64,000 nucleotides of DNA from an uncultured Eubacteriales bacterium (GTDB taxonomy: Bacteria; Bacillota; Clostridia; Oscillospirales; Acutalibacteraceae): the NCBI GenBank assembly GCA_910580045.1, contig CAJTXF010000008.1, forward strand, positions 1-64,000. The letters run 5' to 3'. How positions within the stretch are numbered: position 1 is the first letter of the stretch; each line of letters opens with the position of its first letter. Shown one piece after another: positions 36,607 through 45,590 of this stretch. The position numbers and the translations under genes are program-made. The notes under the pieces were generated by a model. It had not been told where the DNA came from. It ran no database searches and worked only from the letters and a program-made list of their open reading frames with translations.

Positions 36607-38832
36607 ATGCGGGTAATTCATTTGATTGGCGGCGGGGATACCGGCGGCGCCAAGACCCATGTGCTGCACCTGCTAAAGGAGCTGAACCGCTCCATTGACG
36701 CCCAGCTGGTGTGCTTCCGCAGGGCAGGCTTTTCGGAGGAAGCCGAGAAAATGGGCATCCCCATCCATGTGATTGACACCGGCGACCCTATCCGGGGCCT
36801 GCGGGAGCTGAAAAAACTGTGTGCGGGACAGAAAATTGATATTATCCACTGCCACGGTGCCAGGGGCAACCTGATGGGGAACCTGTTAAAGCACTCTGTC
36901 AAGGTGCCGGTGGTGACCACGGTTCACAGTGACTACCGGCTGGACTATCTGGGCAGGCCGGTGGCCAGGCTCAGCTATGGCACCACAAATCTTGTAGCAC
37001 TGCGCCGGGTGAACTACTATATTGGCGTATCCGCCAATATTACAGAAATGCTGATTGAGCGCAGCTTTCCGGCAGACCGCATTGAGACCATCTGTAATGG
37101 CATTGACTTTACAAGCCCCATTCAGTGCACACCTAAGGAGGAGTTCCTGCGCTCCATCGGCCTGGACTACCAGCCAGGGGACGTGGTAGCAGGCATTGTG
37201 GCCAGGCTCTCCCCTGTAAAGGACATCCCCACCCTGCTTCGGGCCATGAAGCGCGCTGTTCAGGAGCTGCCCAACCTAAAGCTGGCCATTGCCGGGGACG
37301 GCGAGGACCGGGCCAAACTGGAGCAGCTCACCGCCCAGTTAGGACTGACGGAGAAGGTCTGCTTCGCCGGGTGGCAGAAGGATGTGAACTCCTTCTTCAA
37401 CGCCATTGACATTGCCCTGCTCACCTCCCTCACCGAGGGCTTCCCCTATTCCCTGACAGAGGGGGCCCGGATGCACAAGGCCACTATCTCCACAGATGTG
37501 GGCGGCATCCCCTCCCTGGTCAAGGATGGGGAGACTGGTATTCTGTTCCACCCCCGGGACGACGAAACGCTGGCCCGCCATCTGGTGGCCCTGGCAAAGG
37601 ATTCGGCCCGCCGTCAGGAGCTGGGAGACCGGCTCTATGAAAAGGCCCGGGAGGAGTACTCTATCGAGAGTATGGTCAGGCGTCAACTGGAAATATACCG
37701 CCGTATTTTGGAGCGGGAGGCCAGAAAGGCCCAACATCCCGGCCGGGACGGGGTGCTTATCTGCGGAGCCTATGGCTATGGCAATGCAGGGGATGACGCC
37801 ATCCTGAAGTCCATCATCCACTCTGTACGCAAGACTGACGAATACCTGCCGGTCACTGTGCTGGCCAAGAATACTGACAGTATCAAAAAGCGCTTTTTGG
37901 TGGGCAGCGTGTATACCTTCAACCTGCCCAAGATTATCTGGTGTATGCGCCGGTCCCGGCTGTATATCAACGGCGGGGGCACACTGATTCAAAACGCCAC
38001 CAGCCACCGGAGCCTGTGGTATTACCTGCTCACCCTATGGCTGGCAAAGCGTTTGGGCAACCGGGTGGATATGTACGGCTGCGGCATTGGGCCCGTCAAC
38101 GGCAGAAGGAACCAGCGGCTGGTCCGCTGGGTACTGAACAGCTCAGTGGATGTGATTACCCTGCGGGAGCCGGACTCTATGAGAGAGCTGGCCTACTATG
38201 GGGTGGACAGGCCCAATATCCGGCTGGGCAGTGACCCAGCTCTGGTCCTTCCCCAGGCCAGCGAGGCGGAGGCAGAAAAATTTCTGGAAAGCCAGGGGGT
38301 AAACCCGCACGGGAAGTATATCTGCTTTTTGCTGCGCAGCTGGCGGGGCTTCGGGGCCAAGGCGGAAATCTTCGCCAAATGCGCCCAGCGGGCCCGGGAC
38401 GAGCTGGGATTGGAGCCAGTGTTCCTGCCCATTAACAGCTTCCAGGACCAGCGGGCCGCCCAGCAGGTGCTCGAGCACATGAAAACCCCGGGCAAGGCTC
38501 TGAGCGGCGCGGGCCCTGAGCTGCTTATCAGTATACTGGCCAAAATGGAGGTGGTGGTCTCCATGCGGCTGCACGGGCTGATTTTCTCCTCCCTCAGCGG
38601 AACGCCGCTGGTGGGGGTCAGCTATGACCCAAAAATCGGCTCCTACCTGCGCTATCTGGGATATGGCAACTGGACAGAGCTGGGAGACCTAACCGAGGAG
38701 TGGCTGAACCAGGAGATTGCCCAGGCTGCCAGCCAAACCGGCCAAAGAGAAGTCTTTCGGGAAAAGACCGAGCGGCTGCTGGAGGTAGAGCGGGAAAATC
38801 TGGCTGCCGCCCAGGCCCTGCTCAAGCAATAG
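36607..38832 (+). CDS. Glycosyltransferase (GT4) - polysaccharide pyruvyl transferase (CsaB) fusion
   Basis: A 741-residue two-domain protein. Residues about 1-375 are a GT4 glycosyltransferase (LIGGGDTGGAKTHVLHLL, SPVKDIPTLLRAM, the LTSLTEGFPYSLTEGARM donor loop). Residues about 385-741 match the CsaB pyruvyl transferase: ICGAYGYGNAGDDAILKSII, YINGGGTLIQNATS, YGCGIGPVNG and SMRLHGLIFSS. CsaB adds ketal-pyruvate to wall polysaccharide, the ligand of SLH domains. The start at 36607 has AAAGGA 9 nt upstream; an ATG at 36598 has no spacing. The fusion suggests one protein extends and pyruvylates the anchor polymer. Confidence 0.88.
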   Translation: MRVIHLIGGGDTGGAKTHVLHLLKELNRSIDAQLVCFRRAGFSEEAEKMGIPIHVIDTGDPIRGLRELKKLCAGQKIDIIHCHGARGNLMGNLLKHSVKVPVVTTVHSDYRLDYLGRPVARLSYGTTNLVALRRVNYYIGVSANITEMLIERSFPADRIETICNGIDFTSPIQCTPKEEFLRSIGLDYQPGDVVAGIVARLSPVKDIPTLLRAMKRAVQELPNLKLAIAGDGEDRAKLEQLTAQLGLTEKVCFAGWQKDVNSFFNAIDIALLTSLTEGFPYSLTEGARMHKATISTDVGGIPSLVKDGETGILFHPRDDETLARHLVALAKDSARRQELGDRLYEKAREEYSIESMVRRQLEIYRRILEREARKAQHPGRDGVLICGAYGYGNAGDDAILKSIIHSVRKTDEYLPVTVLAKNTDSIKKRFLVGSVYTFNLPKIIWCMRRSRLYINGGGTLIQNATSHRSLWYYLLTLWLAKRLGNRVDMYGCGIGPVNGRRNQRLVRWVLNSSVDVITLREPDSMRELAYYGVDRPNIRLGSDPALVLPQASEAEAEKFLESQGVNPHGKYICFLLRSWRGFGAKAEIFAKCAQRARDELGLEPVFLPINSFQDQRAAQQVLEHMKTPGKALSGAGPELLISILAKMEVVVSMRLHGLIFSSLSGTPLVGVSYDPKIGSYLRYLGYGNWTELGDLTEEWLNQEIAQAASQTGQREVFREKTERLLEVERENLAAAQALLKQ

Positions 38833-38856
38833 CTTTCAATAAAAGGTTATTATATG

Positions 38857-38907
38857 GAAACCTCTGGTGTATAAGGACTGCCTTTTCTTGGCAGGAGCAG
38901 AGGTTTC
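38857..38907 (+). repeat. Two-level hairpin before moxR
   Basis: Outer stem 38857-38866/38898-38907 (GAAACCTCTG/CAGAGGTTTC), inner stem 38878-38882/38890-38894 (CTGCC/GGCAG). No T run follows. It lies in the 117-nt gap between the CsaB fusion and moxR and may be a leader structure or weak terminator. Confidence 0.5.
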
Positions 38908-38949
38908 TATGCTGTACATCCTATAAAATTATAAAAGGAGCGACACACC

Positions 38950-39885
38950 ATGCAAAATCCCCTTCAAGCTATCCGTGCCAACGTATCTTCCGTCCTGATA
39001 GGCCAGGAGAGCGTGACTGACCTTCTCCTTACCGCTCTTCTGGCCGGTGGCCATGTGCTCATGGAGGATGTGCCCGGCATGGGCAAAACCGTGATGGCAC
39101 GCACTTTGGCCCGCTCTGTCTCCGCTGAGTTTGGCCGGGTCCAGTTTACCCCGGATTTGCTCCCCTCAGACGTGACGGGCCTGAACTTCTATAACCAGCA
39201 GGAGGGGAAATTCGTGTTTAGCCCCGGACCTGTGTTCTGCAACATTCTGCTGGCTGATGAGATCAACCGGGCCACGCCCCGCACCCAGTCCAGCCTTTTG
39301 GAGTGCATGGCCGAGGGCCAGGTCACGGTGGATGGGGTAACCCGCAGGCTGCCTCCTCCCTTCTTTGTACTGGCCACCCAGAACCCGGTGGAGACCCTGG
39401 GCACCTATCCCCTGCCTGAGGCCCAGCTGGACCGTTTCCTGATGCGGCTGTCCATGGCGCCGCCCACCCAGGAGCAAGAGGTAGCAATTTTAGAGCGTTT
39501 CCGGGATGCCGAGCCATTGGAGAAGCTCTCCTCCGTGTGCCCGGCAGAGGATATAATTGATTTGCAGCAGAAGACCCGGCAGATTTACGTACACAAGGCC
39601 ATGCTCCACTATATTGCCGCCCTGGCCCAAGCCTCTCGGGGCCGCAAGGGAATTGAGCTGGGCCTGAGCCCCCGGGGAAGCCTGGCTCTGCTGCGGGCCA
39701 GCCAGGCCTATGCACTGATTCAAGGCCGGGAGTTCGTTGCCCCGGAGGATGTAAAGGCCGTGGCTGTGCCCGTAATTGCCCACCGGCTGTCTGTTACAGG
39801 CATGAGCGGCACCGCGCCTCAGGTCCAGGCTGCCCAGGATTTGCTGGACTCTGTCTCTGTGCCCACGGAGGACTGGTCACGATGA
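38950..39885 (+). CDS. MoxR-family AAA ATPase
   Basis: A 311-residue AAA+ ATPase. Walker A is MEDVPGMGKTVMA (about residues 38-50), Walker B ILLADEINRATPRTQ with LLECM, and sensor 1 FFVLATQNPVE. The family acts as a chaperone in assembling or activating protein complexes, nearly always next to a DUF58 gene, as here (4-nt overlap). The usual downstream transglutaminase/DUF4129 gene is missing; the operon ends after DUF58. AAAGGAG precedes the start. Confidence 0.93.
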   Translation: MQNPLQAIRANVSSVLIGQESVTDLLLTALLAGGHVLMEDVPGMGKTVMARTLARSVSAEFGRVQFTPDLLPSDVTGLNFYNQQEGKFVFSPGPVFCNILLADEINRATPRTQSSLLECMAEGQVTVDGVTRRLPPPFFVLATQNPVETLGTYPLPEAQLDRFLMRLSMAPPTQEQEVAILERFRDAEPLEKLSSVCPAEDIIDLQQKTRQIYVHKAMLHYIAALAQASRGRKGIELGLSPRGSLALLRASQAYALIQGREFVAPEDVKAVAVPVIAHRLSVTGMSGTAPQVQAAQDLLDSVSVPTEDWSR

Positions 39886-40997
39886 TTCCGGTGCTGATAG
39901 CAGCTGTCCTGCTGCTGGGAGCTTTCCGGATTTTGCTGCTGCTCTATGACCACTTTTGGCAGAAAGGCCTGGGATGTGAGATTCAGTTCACTCAGGATTA
40001 CGCTGTGGAGGACGAGACCTCCGCTCTATCCGAGGTGATTGTCAACCGGAAGCTGCTGCCTCTGCCGGTGCTGGAAATCAGCTTCCACATGGACAGACGC
40101 CTGCAGTTCGGCGACGGGCAGAATGCCAGCCTCAGCGATATGACCTACCGGCGGGATGTGTTCGCCGCGGCTGCCCAGCAGAAAATCACCCGGCGGCTGG
40201 AATTCAAGTGCGCTGGCCGGGGATATTTCCGCATCAGCGAGGCTGGGCTGACTGCCCAAGATTTATTTCTCAGTCGAAAATATGTGGGCCGCACACCTCA
40301 GAATACGGATTTTTATGTTCTGCCCCGGCCTGTGCCCACCTCTCAGATACAGATTCCCTACGCCCGGATTATGGGGGCCATCCTCAGCCGGAAGCGGGTA
40401 TGTGACGACCCCTTTGAGTTCGGGGGCCTGCGGGAGTATTCCCAGGGAGACCCGATGAAATACATCAACTGGAAGGCCACTGCCCGGGCAGGCAAGCTGC
40501 TGATTAACCTGCACGAGTCCACCCTTTCCCAGCAGGTGACCCTGCTGATTGACATGGAGGCCGGAGGGCTGTCCGGTGACTACCTAAACGAGGCGGGAAT
40601 CCGGGTGGCCTGCTCCCTGGCAGAGCGGCTGCTTACTGACGGAGTAGAGCTGGGACTGTACAGCAATGGCGGCGATGTGCAGAGCGGCGAGGCCTGGAAA
40701 CTAGAGAGCGTCTCTGGGGCGGGAAGCCTGCTGTTTCTAAAGAAAAAGCTGACCTGCCTGGGTAGCGGCACGGGCCTGCAGCCGGTGACAGGGCTTTTGC
40801 CCAAGCCCTGTGGGGAAGATGATTTGCTGGTGCTTATCTCCCGGAATCTGCGCACGGATTTGGGCGAGGCGTTCTCCGCGGCTGTGGCCAAGGGGCACGG
40901 CATCCGTGTTATCCCTTGCGGGCTGGGCACCACGGAGGAGAACCAGAAGGATTTTGTCCAGTTCAGGAACGTGGAGACCGTTTGGATGGAATTTTAA
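39882..40997 (+). CDS. DUF58 domain-containing protein
   Basis: A 371-residue protein with one N-terminal hydrophobic segment (residues 2-22). The DUF58 signature is at about residue 180-205 (FGGLREYSQGDPMKYINWKATAR) followed by a von Willebrand A-like region (VTLLIDME). It is the standard partner of MoxR; the exact role is not known. A strong terminator follows within 25 nt. Confidence 0.9.
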   Translation: MIPVLIAAVLLLGAFRILLLLYDHFWQKGLGCEIQFTQDYAVEDETSALSEVIVNRKLLPLPVLEISFHMDRRLQFGDGQNASLSDMTYRRDVFAAAAQQKITRRLEFKCAGRGYFRISEAGLTAQDLFLSRKYVGRTPQNTDFYVLPRPVPTSQIQIPYARIMGAILSRKRVCDDPFEFGGLREYSQGDPMKYINWKATARAGKLLINLHESTLSQQVTLLIDMEAGGLSGDYLNEAGIRVACSLAERLLTDGVELGLYSNGGDVQSGEAWKLESVSGAGSLLFLKKKLTCLGSGTGLQPVTGLLPKPCGEDDLLVLISRNLRTDLGEAFSAAVAKGHGIRVIPCGLGTTEENQKDFVQFRNVETVWMEF

Positions 40998-41019
40998 GCA
41001 GACCCAGTGGGACATACGA

Positions 41020-41052
41020 AAAGGCTGGCCGGATTTCCGGTCAGCCTTTATA
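41020..41052. terminator. Bidirectional terminator between DUF58 and SLH genes
   Basis: A 13-bp stem 41020-41032/41037-41049 (AAAGGCTGGCCGG/CCGGTCAGCCTTT) with loop ATTT. A and T runs at the ends suit both converging transcripts. Confidence 0.75.
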
Positions 41053-41064
41053 TTCATTTTGTGC

Positions 41065-42309
41065 TTAGTTGTAGGCCTTGTACAGGAAGGTGACAATCTG
41101 TTCCCGGGTGCAGGCTTTGTTGGGAGAGAACTTGTTGCCCCCTGTGCCGCTGGTAATGCCATTTTCCACAGCCCAGGAGATGGCGTTGTTGAAAGCAGGA
41201 TTGTTGGTCATGTCGTCAAAAGCAGCCTGCTTGGTGGGGGTGGGTTTGCCTGCCGCGACCCACAGGAAGGTCACTGCCTGAACCCGGGTGCAGGTCTGGC
41301 CCACGCCGAACTTGTTATTGCCCACGCCGCTGGTGATGCCATTTTCCACAGCCCAGCTGATAGCCTTGTTAAAGACCTGGTTGTTGGTCATATCGGCGAA
41401 ACCGGCTGTTTGGGAGGCCTCGGGGCTGTTGTTGGCCCTCCAGAGGAAGGTGGCAATCTGCTCTCGCTTGCAGGGGGAGCCTACGCCGAACTTGTCCTTC
41501 GCGGTGCCGCTGGTGATGCCTTTTTCCAGGGCCCAGGCCACAGAGTCCGCGTAAAACGCCCCCACCTTCACATCCTTAAATCCCGCCACAGAAGTGATGG
41601 GCAGGTCGCCGGTGGTATCCTCCTTGGCTTTGCGGAGAAGCTGCTCAAAGGTCTGATTCGTTTTGCTGAATATGGCCCCCATGCCGACATCTACCTGGGC
41701 CTTTACGCTCAAGGATTTCTCCCAGGCCTCAAAGGCGTTCCAGGAAACCCGCTTGCCGTCTATAACAGCAAAGCTCTCGCTCTGGTAGACCTTGTTGTCG
41801 TTATGAGTATAGCCCCGCCACACGGTATAGGTAACGTCAGACTTCTTTTTCAACGTGTCTGTGGCGGAGTCCATGGCAAACAGCCGCCAGGTTCCCCGCC
41901 GGCGGAAATGAATTCCAGAGGTCTCGCCTCCCTCAGTCATAATCGCCAGATAGGTCTGGCCGTTTTTTGTGACTACCTGAAAAGCGGCTGAGGGACCTCC
42001 CACGTCTATATAAAGCTCCTCGTCCTTCAACAGGCACTCCGCCACGCCGTCCACTACAGTGTATAGAGAGGCATTCACAGAGGAAAAGCCATTCGTGTCC
42101 TTTTTCTGGCGGATAATCAGCATCTCCTCTATGCCGTCCCCATTGATGTCATAGTAAATGCCCGCATTGCCCGACTTGCTCCCCTGGCGCTCGGCAATCA
42201 GCTGGTTCAAAACCGCCTCATAGCGGTTGATGCCTTTGGCGCTGACAAGTACTGGCAACACTCCCACCACTAGGCACAATGCCAGCAGAACCGATAGAAC
42301 CTTTTTCAT
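41065..42309 (-). CDS. Secreted SLH-domain protein
   Basis: A 414-residue exported protein. The signal peptide covers about residues 1-24. The central domain (25-235) is of no recognised family but has a calcium-loop-like motif YYDINGDGIEEML. Three SLH repeats fill residues about 238-414, each of the form AFY..SVAWALEKGITSGT followed by a CKREQ or CTREQ segment. It is likely displayed on the wall through pyruvylated polysaccharide. GGAGG lies just before the start. It stands alone between two terminators. Confidence 0.85.
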   Translation of the reverse strand: MKKVLSVLLALCLVVGVLPVLVSAKGINRYEAVLNQLIAERQGSKSGNAGIYYDINGDGIEEMLIIRQKKDTNGFSSVNASLYTVVDGVAECLLKDEELYIDVGGPSAAFQVVTKNGQTYLAIMTEGGETSGIHFRRRGTWRLFAMDSATDTLKKKSDVTYTVWRGYTHNDNKVYQSESFAVIDGKRVSWNAFEAWEKSLSVKAQVDVGMGAIFSKTNQTFEQLLRKAKEDTTGDLPITSVAGFKDVKVGAFYADSVAWALEKGITSGTAKDKFGVGSPCKREQIATFLWRANNSPEASQTAGFADMTNNQVFNKAISWAVENGITSGVGNNKFGVGQTCTRVQAVTFLWVAAGKPTPTKQAAFDDMTNNPAFNNAISWAVENGITSGTGGNKFSPNKACTREQIVTFLYKAYN

Positions 42310-42492
42310 AACACTACCTCCATGTTGATATAATAAAATATGTGATATGATATTTCCAGCAGCCCCATGGGAGGACGGTACCAGCCGTCCTCCGGGCTTC
42401 TGCCGGAAATATAAAACGCGGTGCGAGTTTTTCTCTCAACACCGCGCTGATAAAATCAATGCTGTCGCACAGCCCTATTGTAAAATACCCCC
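42310..42492 (-). other. Gene-free leader with two hairpins
   Basis: No coding signal. Two strong hairpins are present: 42370-42378/42385-42393 (GGAGGACGG/CCGTCCTCC) and 42417-42423/42440-42446 (CGCGGTG/CACCGCG). They would lie in the 5' leader of the SLH gene if it is transcribed from the minus promoter at 42631-42659. Confidence 0.45.
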
Positions 42493-42521
42493 TTGCAATG
42501 CGGATGTGAAATGGGTATAAT
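42493..42521 (+). promoter_or_regulatory. Plus-strand promoter without a downstream gene
   Basis: TTGCAA (42493-42498), 17-nt spacer, TATAAT (42516-42521). No open frame with a ribosome binding site follows on this strand. Confidence 0.6.
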
Positions 42522-42527
42522 AAGCCT

Positions 42528-42622
42528 GTGGTGCAATTCTATTGCTGTGCTGAGTGGGTACTCACTCGTACAGGGCTGGTGGGTGTTGGCGCACCTGCCA
42601 GCCTGCCGCATTTTATATTTCC
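42528..42622 (+). ncRNA. Candidate small RNA
   Basis: Starts at the expected start point of the promoter at 42493-42521. It contains a hairpin GAGTG/CACTC near 42555-42570 and a longer GGCTGG/CCAGCC hairpin near 42577-42603, followed by a T-rich stretch (TTTTATATTT) that could terminate. No family is recognised. Confidence 0.4.
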
Positions 42623-42630
42623 TTGGCTCT

Positions 42631-42659
42631 ATTATAGCCTGTCTCTGCGAAAATTGCAA
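42631..42659 (-). promoter_or_regulatory. Minus-strand promoter facing the plus promoter
   Basis: Minus strand: TTGCAA (42654-42659), 17-nt spacer, TATAAT (42631-42636). It points toward the SLH gene, about 315 nt away, and opposes the promoter at 42493-42521. Confidence 0.6.
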
Positions 42660-42764
42660 GAAAAATGTGAATTCTTTATTAAAATGTTTTCTTCCCGCCA
42701 AAAATAAGCCAGCACACCTGTCTTTTTTGGACAGCCGCAAGTATTTATGCCTTAACCGGCATTC

Positions 42765-42802
42765 AAAAAGCCCGCGCCTTCTTCCCTGGGCGCGGGCTTT
42801 TT
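42765..42802 (-). terminator. Terminator of the frl-glycosidase operon
   Basis: Stem of about 14 bp, 42765-42778 against 42789-42802 (AAAAAGCCCGCGCC/GGCGCGGGCTTTTT), about 10-nt loop. T runs occur on both strands. It stands directly after the aldo/keto reductase stop. Confidence 0.85.
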
Positions 42803-42806
42803 TCTG

Positions 42807-43820
42807 TTATAAGTGTATACCGCAGGCCTGGTCGATTTCCGCCAACTCCTCCGCAGTGAAGTCTGTCCGATTGGCCGCGGCGATGTTCTCCACAATCTGC
42901 TCCGGCTTGGAGGCGCCAATCAGCACAGAGCATACCTTCCCGTCCCGGAGCACCCAGGAGAGGGCCATCTGGGCCAGGGTCTGCCCCCGCCGGGCCGCAA
43001 TATTGTTCAGGGCGGCGATTTGGCCCAGCCGCTCCTCTGTCAGCGCTGAGGCTTTCAGAAACCGGCCGTCCCGAGCAATGCGGCTGTCTGCCGGGATGCC
43101 CTTCAAATACTTATCTGACAGCATACCCTGGGCCAGGGGGCTGAACGCAATGATGCCCACCCCTTCCTGGGCGCAGAACTCTTTCACCCCGTCCTGCTCA
43201 ATGGCGCGGTTGAAGATAGAGTAGCTGCGCTGGTTCACTACAAAAGGACAGTCCCGGTCCCGCAGGTACTGCACCGCCCGGCGGGTGTGCTCCTCATCGT
43301 AATTGGACACGCCTACATACAGGGCCTTGCCCTGACGCACCACATCCGCCAGCGCCTGGAGAGATTCCTCCACAGGCGTCTCCGAATCCATACAGTGGTG
43401 ATAGAAGATATCCACATAGTCCAGATTCATGCGCTTTAGGCTCTGCTCCAGGCTGGAGATAAGATATTTCCGGCTTCCCCCATGGCCGTAGGGGCCCTCC
43501 CACATGTCATAGCCCGCTTTGGTAGTGATAATCAGCTCGTCCCGGTAGGGGCGGAAGTCGTCCCTCATGAGCCGGCCCAGGCTCTCCTCCGCGCTGCCAT
43601 AGGCCGGGCCGTAGTTGTTGGCCAAATCGAACTGGGTAATGCCGGAATCAAAGGCGGCCCGGGCCATGGCGCGCATATTGTCATAGCAGTCCCTGCTGCC
43701 GAAGTTGTGCCAAAAGCCCAGGGATACCGCCGGGAATTTCAGCCCGCTGCGGCCCACTGAATGATAGGTCATGCTGTCATAGCGCTGGCTGTCCGCCTGG
43801 TAGATATTTACGTTTGTCAT
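42807..43820 (-). CDS. Aldo/keto reductase (YghZ/Gpr-like)
   Basis: A 337-residue NAD(P)H-dependent reductase. The catalytic tetrad is visible as Asp-Tyr in FDLANNYGPAYGSAE, Lys in IITTKAGYDM, and His in VDIFYHHCMD. The sequence is nearest the YghZ (L-glyceraldehyde 3-phosphate reductase) group, which also reduces methylglyoxal and other dicarbonyls. The start at 43820 has GAGAGGGG upstream; longer in-frame starts lack one. It is the last gene of the frl-glycosidase operon, 35 nt after the DUF6171 gene. Confidence 0.9.
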   Translation of the reverse strand: MTNVNIYQADSQRYDSMTYHSVGRSGLKFPAVSLGFWHNFGSRDCYDNMRAMARAAFDSGITQFDLANNYGPAYGSAEESLGRLMRDDFRPYRDELIITTKAGYDMWEGPYGHGGSRKYLISSLEQSLKRMNLDYVDIFYHHCMDSETPVEESLQALADVVRQGKALYVGVSNYDEEHTRRAVQYLRDRDCPFVVNQRSYSIFNRAIEQDGVKEFCAQEGVGIIAFSPLAQGMLSDKYLKGIPADSRIARDGRFLKASALTEERLGQIAALNNIAARRGQTLAQMALSWVLRDGKVCSVLIGASKPEQIVENIAAANRTDFTAEELAEIDQACGIHL

Positions 43821-43855
43821 AGCTGTACCCCTCTCAGTCATAGCTTTTATCTGCC

Positions 43856-44101
43856 TTACCATAGATTTATAGGACATTTCTGGGCAATCTTGGCCGCCCG
43901 AACCTCTGCAAAACAGCCGCACTGGGCACACATGCCGTTTTGCAGGCTGCCGCACTCCCGGCAAAGGGCCAGCCTGCGGGTATACTCCTCAGGCCGGGCC
44001 TTGCTCTCTGGGGCAAGATTTTCGATGTACTGATAGATGGACTTGAAATATTCCCCGTCCAGCTCGTTCAACAGGCAGCGCCTGCAGATTGGAGGGTTCA
44101 T
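43856..44101 (-). CDS. DUF6171-like small cysteine-rich protein
   Basis: An 81-residue protein with an N-terminal CRRC, then [17 protein letters not shown] and a final Cys, a pattern suggesting one or two bound zinc ions. No membrane segment. Its ATG overlaps the stop of the GH51 gene (ATGA), which supports translation. The similarity to DUF6171 is from the CRRCLL and CRECG..NG.CAQCGC pattern. Function unknown. Confidence 0.7.
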   Translation of the reverse strand: MNPPICRRCLLNELDGEYFKSIYQYIENLAPESKARPEEYTRRLALCRECGSLQNGMCAQCGCFAEVRAAKIAQKCPINLW

Positions 44102-45576
44102 TTTACCAGGAACGCCGCAACTGAGCAGGCGGGCAGGCTGGCCTTAAACCCGTCTTCTGTCATTTCAGCAGGCAGGGGCGCGGGCTTCACTATTTCCTCA
44201 GAGCCGAAGTCATTAAACGCACCGCAGCCGCCGGTCAGCACCCGGCCCTCTGCCCTGCTGGCCTGGCCCAACCCGGAGAGGGTGCAGTCCAGCACAGCAG
44301 AATTTTTGTCGTCCAGATTCGCCACGGTAACAAGTACGCCTTCAGCGCTCTCGCTGGCGGAGATATGCAGATTGGGTACCGTATTCTCCTTATCTCCAAT
44401 CAGGCTGGTCTCCACATAGCTCTCCAGCTGCTTGGCTCCCTGATGCCCTTTGTACATCTCGAACACATGATAGGTGGGTGTCAGAAGCATCTTTGGCCCC
44501 TCGGTGAGGATAACAGCCTGGAGCACGTTCACCATCTGGGCAATGTTGGCCATGACCACTGTATCGCAGTGCTCGTTGAAAATATTCAGGTTGATGGCCG
44601 CCACCAGCGCGTCCCGCATGGTGTTCTGCTGGTACAGGAAGCCCGGGTTGGTGCCTGGCTCCACATCGAACCAAGTGCCCCACTCATCCACACACAGGCC
44701 TACCTGACGGCTGCCCTGGTACTGTCTGATAATGCGGGAGTGGTTCTCCACCAGCTCTTCCATAAACAAGGTATTGCGCAGGGTGGAGTAGTACTCCTCC
44801 CGAGGGAAGCCTGTGGCCGGGCCCTTATTGCTCCATTCCTCGGTACGGGGCCGGGTATAATAGTGCAGGCTCACCGCATCCACACTGTGGCCGGCCTGCT
44901 CCATGACCACCTTTGTCCAGTTATAGTCATCCACATTCGCGCCAGAGGCAATTTTATATATCTTGTGCTCATTGTCGTAGTTCCGCATATACGTGGCGTA
45001 CTGGCGGCAGAGGTCTGCGTAAAACTCTGGCCGCATACTGCCGCCGCAGCCCCAGGCCTCATTGCCGATGCCCCAGTACTTCACGTTCCAGGGCGCATCC
45101 TGGCCGTTTTTCCTGCGTTCCTCTGCCATGGGCGACTGGCCGCCCATATTGCAGTACTCCACCCAGTCGGAGAACTCCTGGACTGTGCCGGAGCCCACAT
45201 TGCCGGAGATATAGGGCTCGCAGCCCAGCTGGCGGCAGAGCTCCAAAAACTCGTGGGTGCCAAAGGAGTTGTCCTCTGTCACGCCGCCCCAGTTGGTATT
45301 CACGATTTTCTTGCGGCTCTCCTGGGGACCAATGCCGTCCCGCCAGTGATAGGTATCTGCAAAACAGCCGCCCGGCCAGCGCAGCAGAGGGATAGCCATC
45401 TGCCTAAGAGCCTCCACCACGTCTATACGCATACCGTTCACGTTGGGGATGTCCGAGCTCTCGCCCACATAGACGCCGTTATAGATACACCGGCCCAGAT
45501 GCTCAGAAAAGTGACCGTAAATGTTGGGGTTGATGATACCTTTTGAGCGGTTTCCGTTGATAATTGCCTTTGCCAT
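44098..45576 (-). CDS. GH51 alpha-L-arabinofuranosidase
   Basis: A 492-residue intracellular glycosidase that removes terminal arabinofuranose from oligosaccharides. GH51 signatures: [19 protein letters not shown] at the N terminus, [15 protein letters not shown], the acid/base Glu in [12 protein letters not shown] and the nucleophile Glu in CVDEWGTWF. The C-terminal beta-sandwich is present. No signal peptide. GGAGG (about 45584-45588) gives the start at 45576. It lies 14 nt after the GH42 gene and overlaps the DUF6171 gene. Confidence 0.93.
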   Translation of the reverse strand: MAKAIINGNRSKGIINPNIYGHFSEHLGRCIYNGVYVGESSDIPNVNGMRIDVVEALRQMAIPLLRWPGGCFADTYHWRDGIGPQESRKKIVNTNWGGVTEDNSFGTHEFLELCRQLGCEPYISGNVGSGTVQEFSDWVEYCNMGGQSPMAEERRKNGQDAPWNVKYWGIGNEAWGCGGSMRPEFYADLCRQYATYMRNYDNEHKIYKIASGANVDDYNWTKVVMEQAGHSVDAVSLHYYTRPRTEEWSNKGPATGFPREEYYSTLRNTLFMEELVENHSRIIRQYQGSRQVGLCVDEWGTWFDVEPGTNPGFLYQQNTMRDALVAAINLNIFNEHCDTVVMANIAQMVNVLQAVILTEGPKMLLTPTYHVFEMYKGHQGAKQLESYVETSLIGDKENTVPNLHISASESAEGVLVTVANLDDKNSAVLDCTLSGLGQASRAEGRVLTGGCGAFNDFGSEEIVKPAPLPAEMTEDGFKASLPACSVAAFLVK

Positions 45577-45590
45577 TTTTATTCCTCCAA

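Noticed and set aside
42456..43224. Open frames over the sRNA candidate region
   Set aside because: They cross promoters and a terminator, lack ribosome binding sites and run opposite the aldo/keto reductase.
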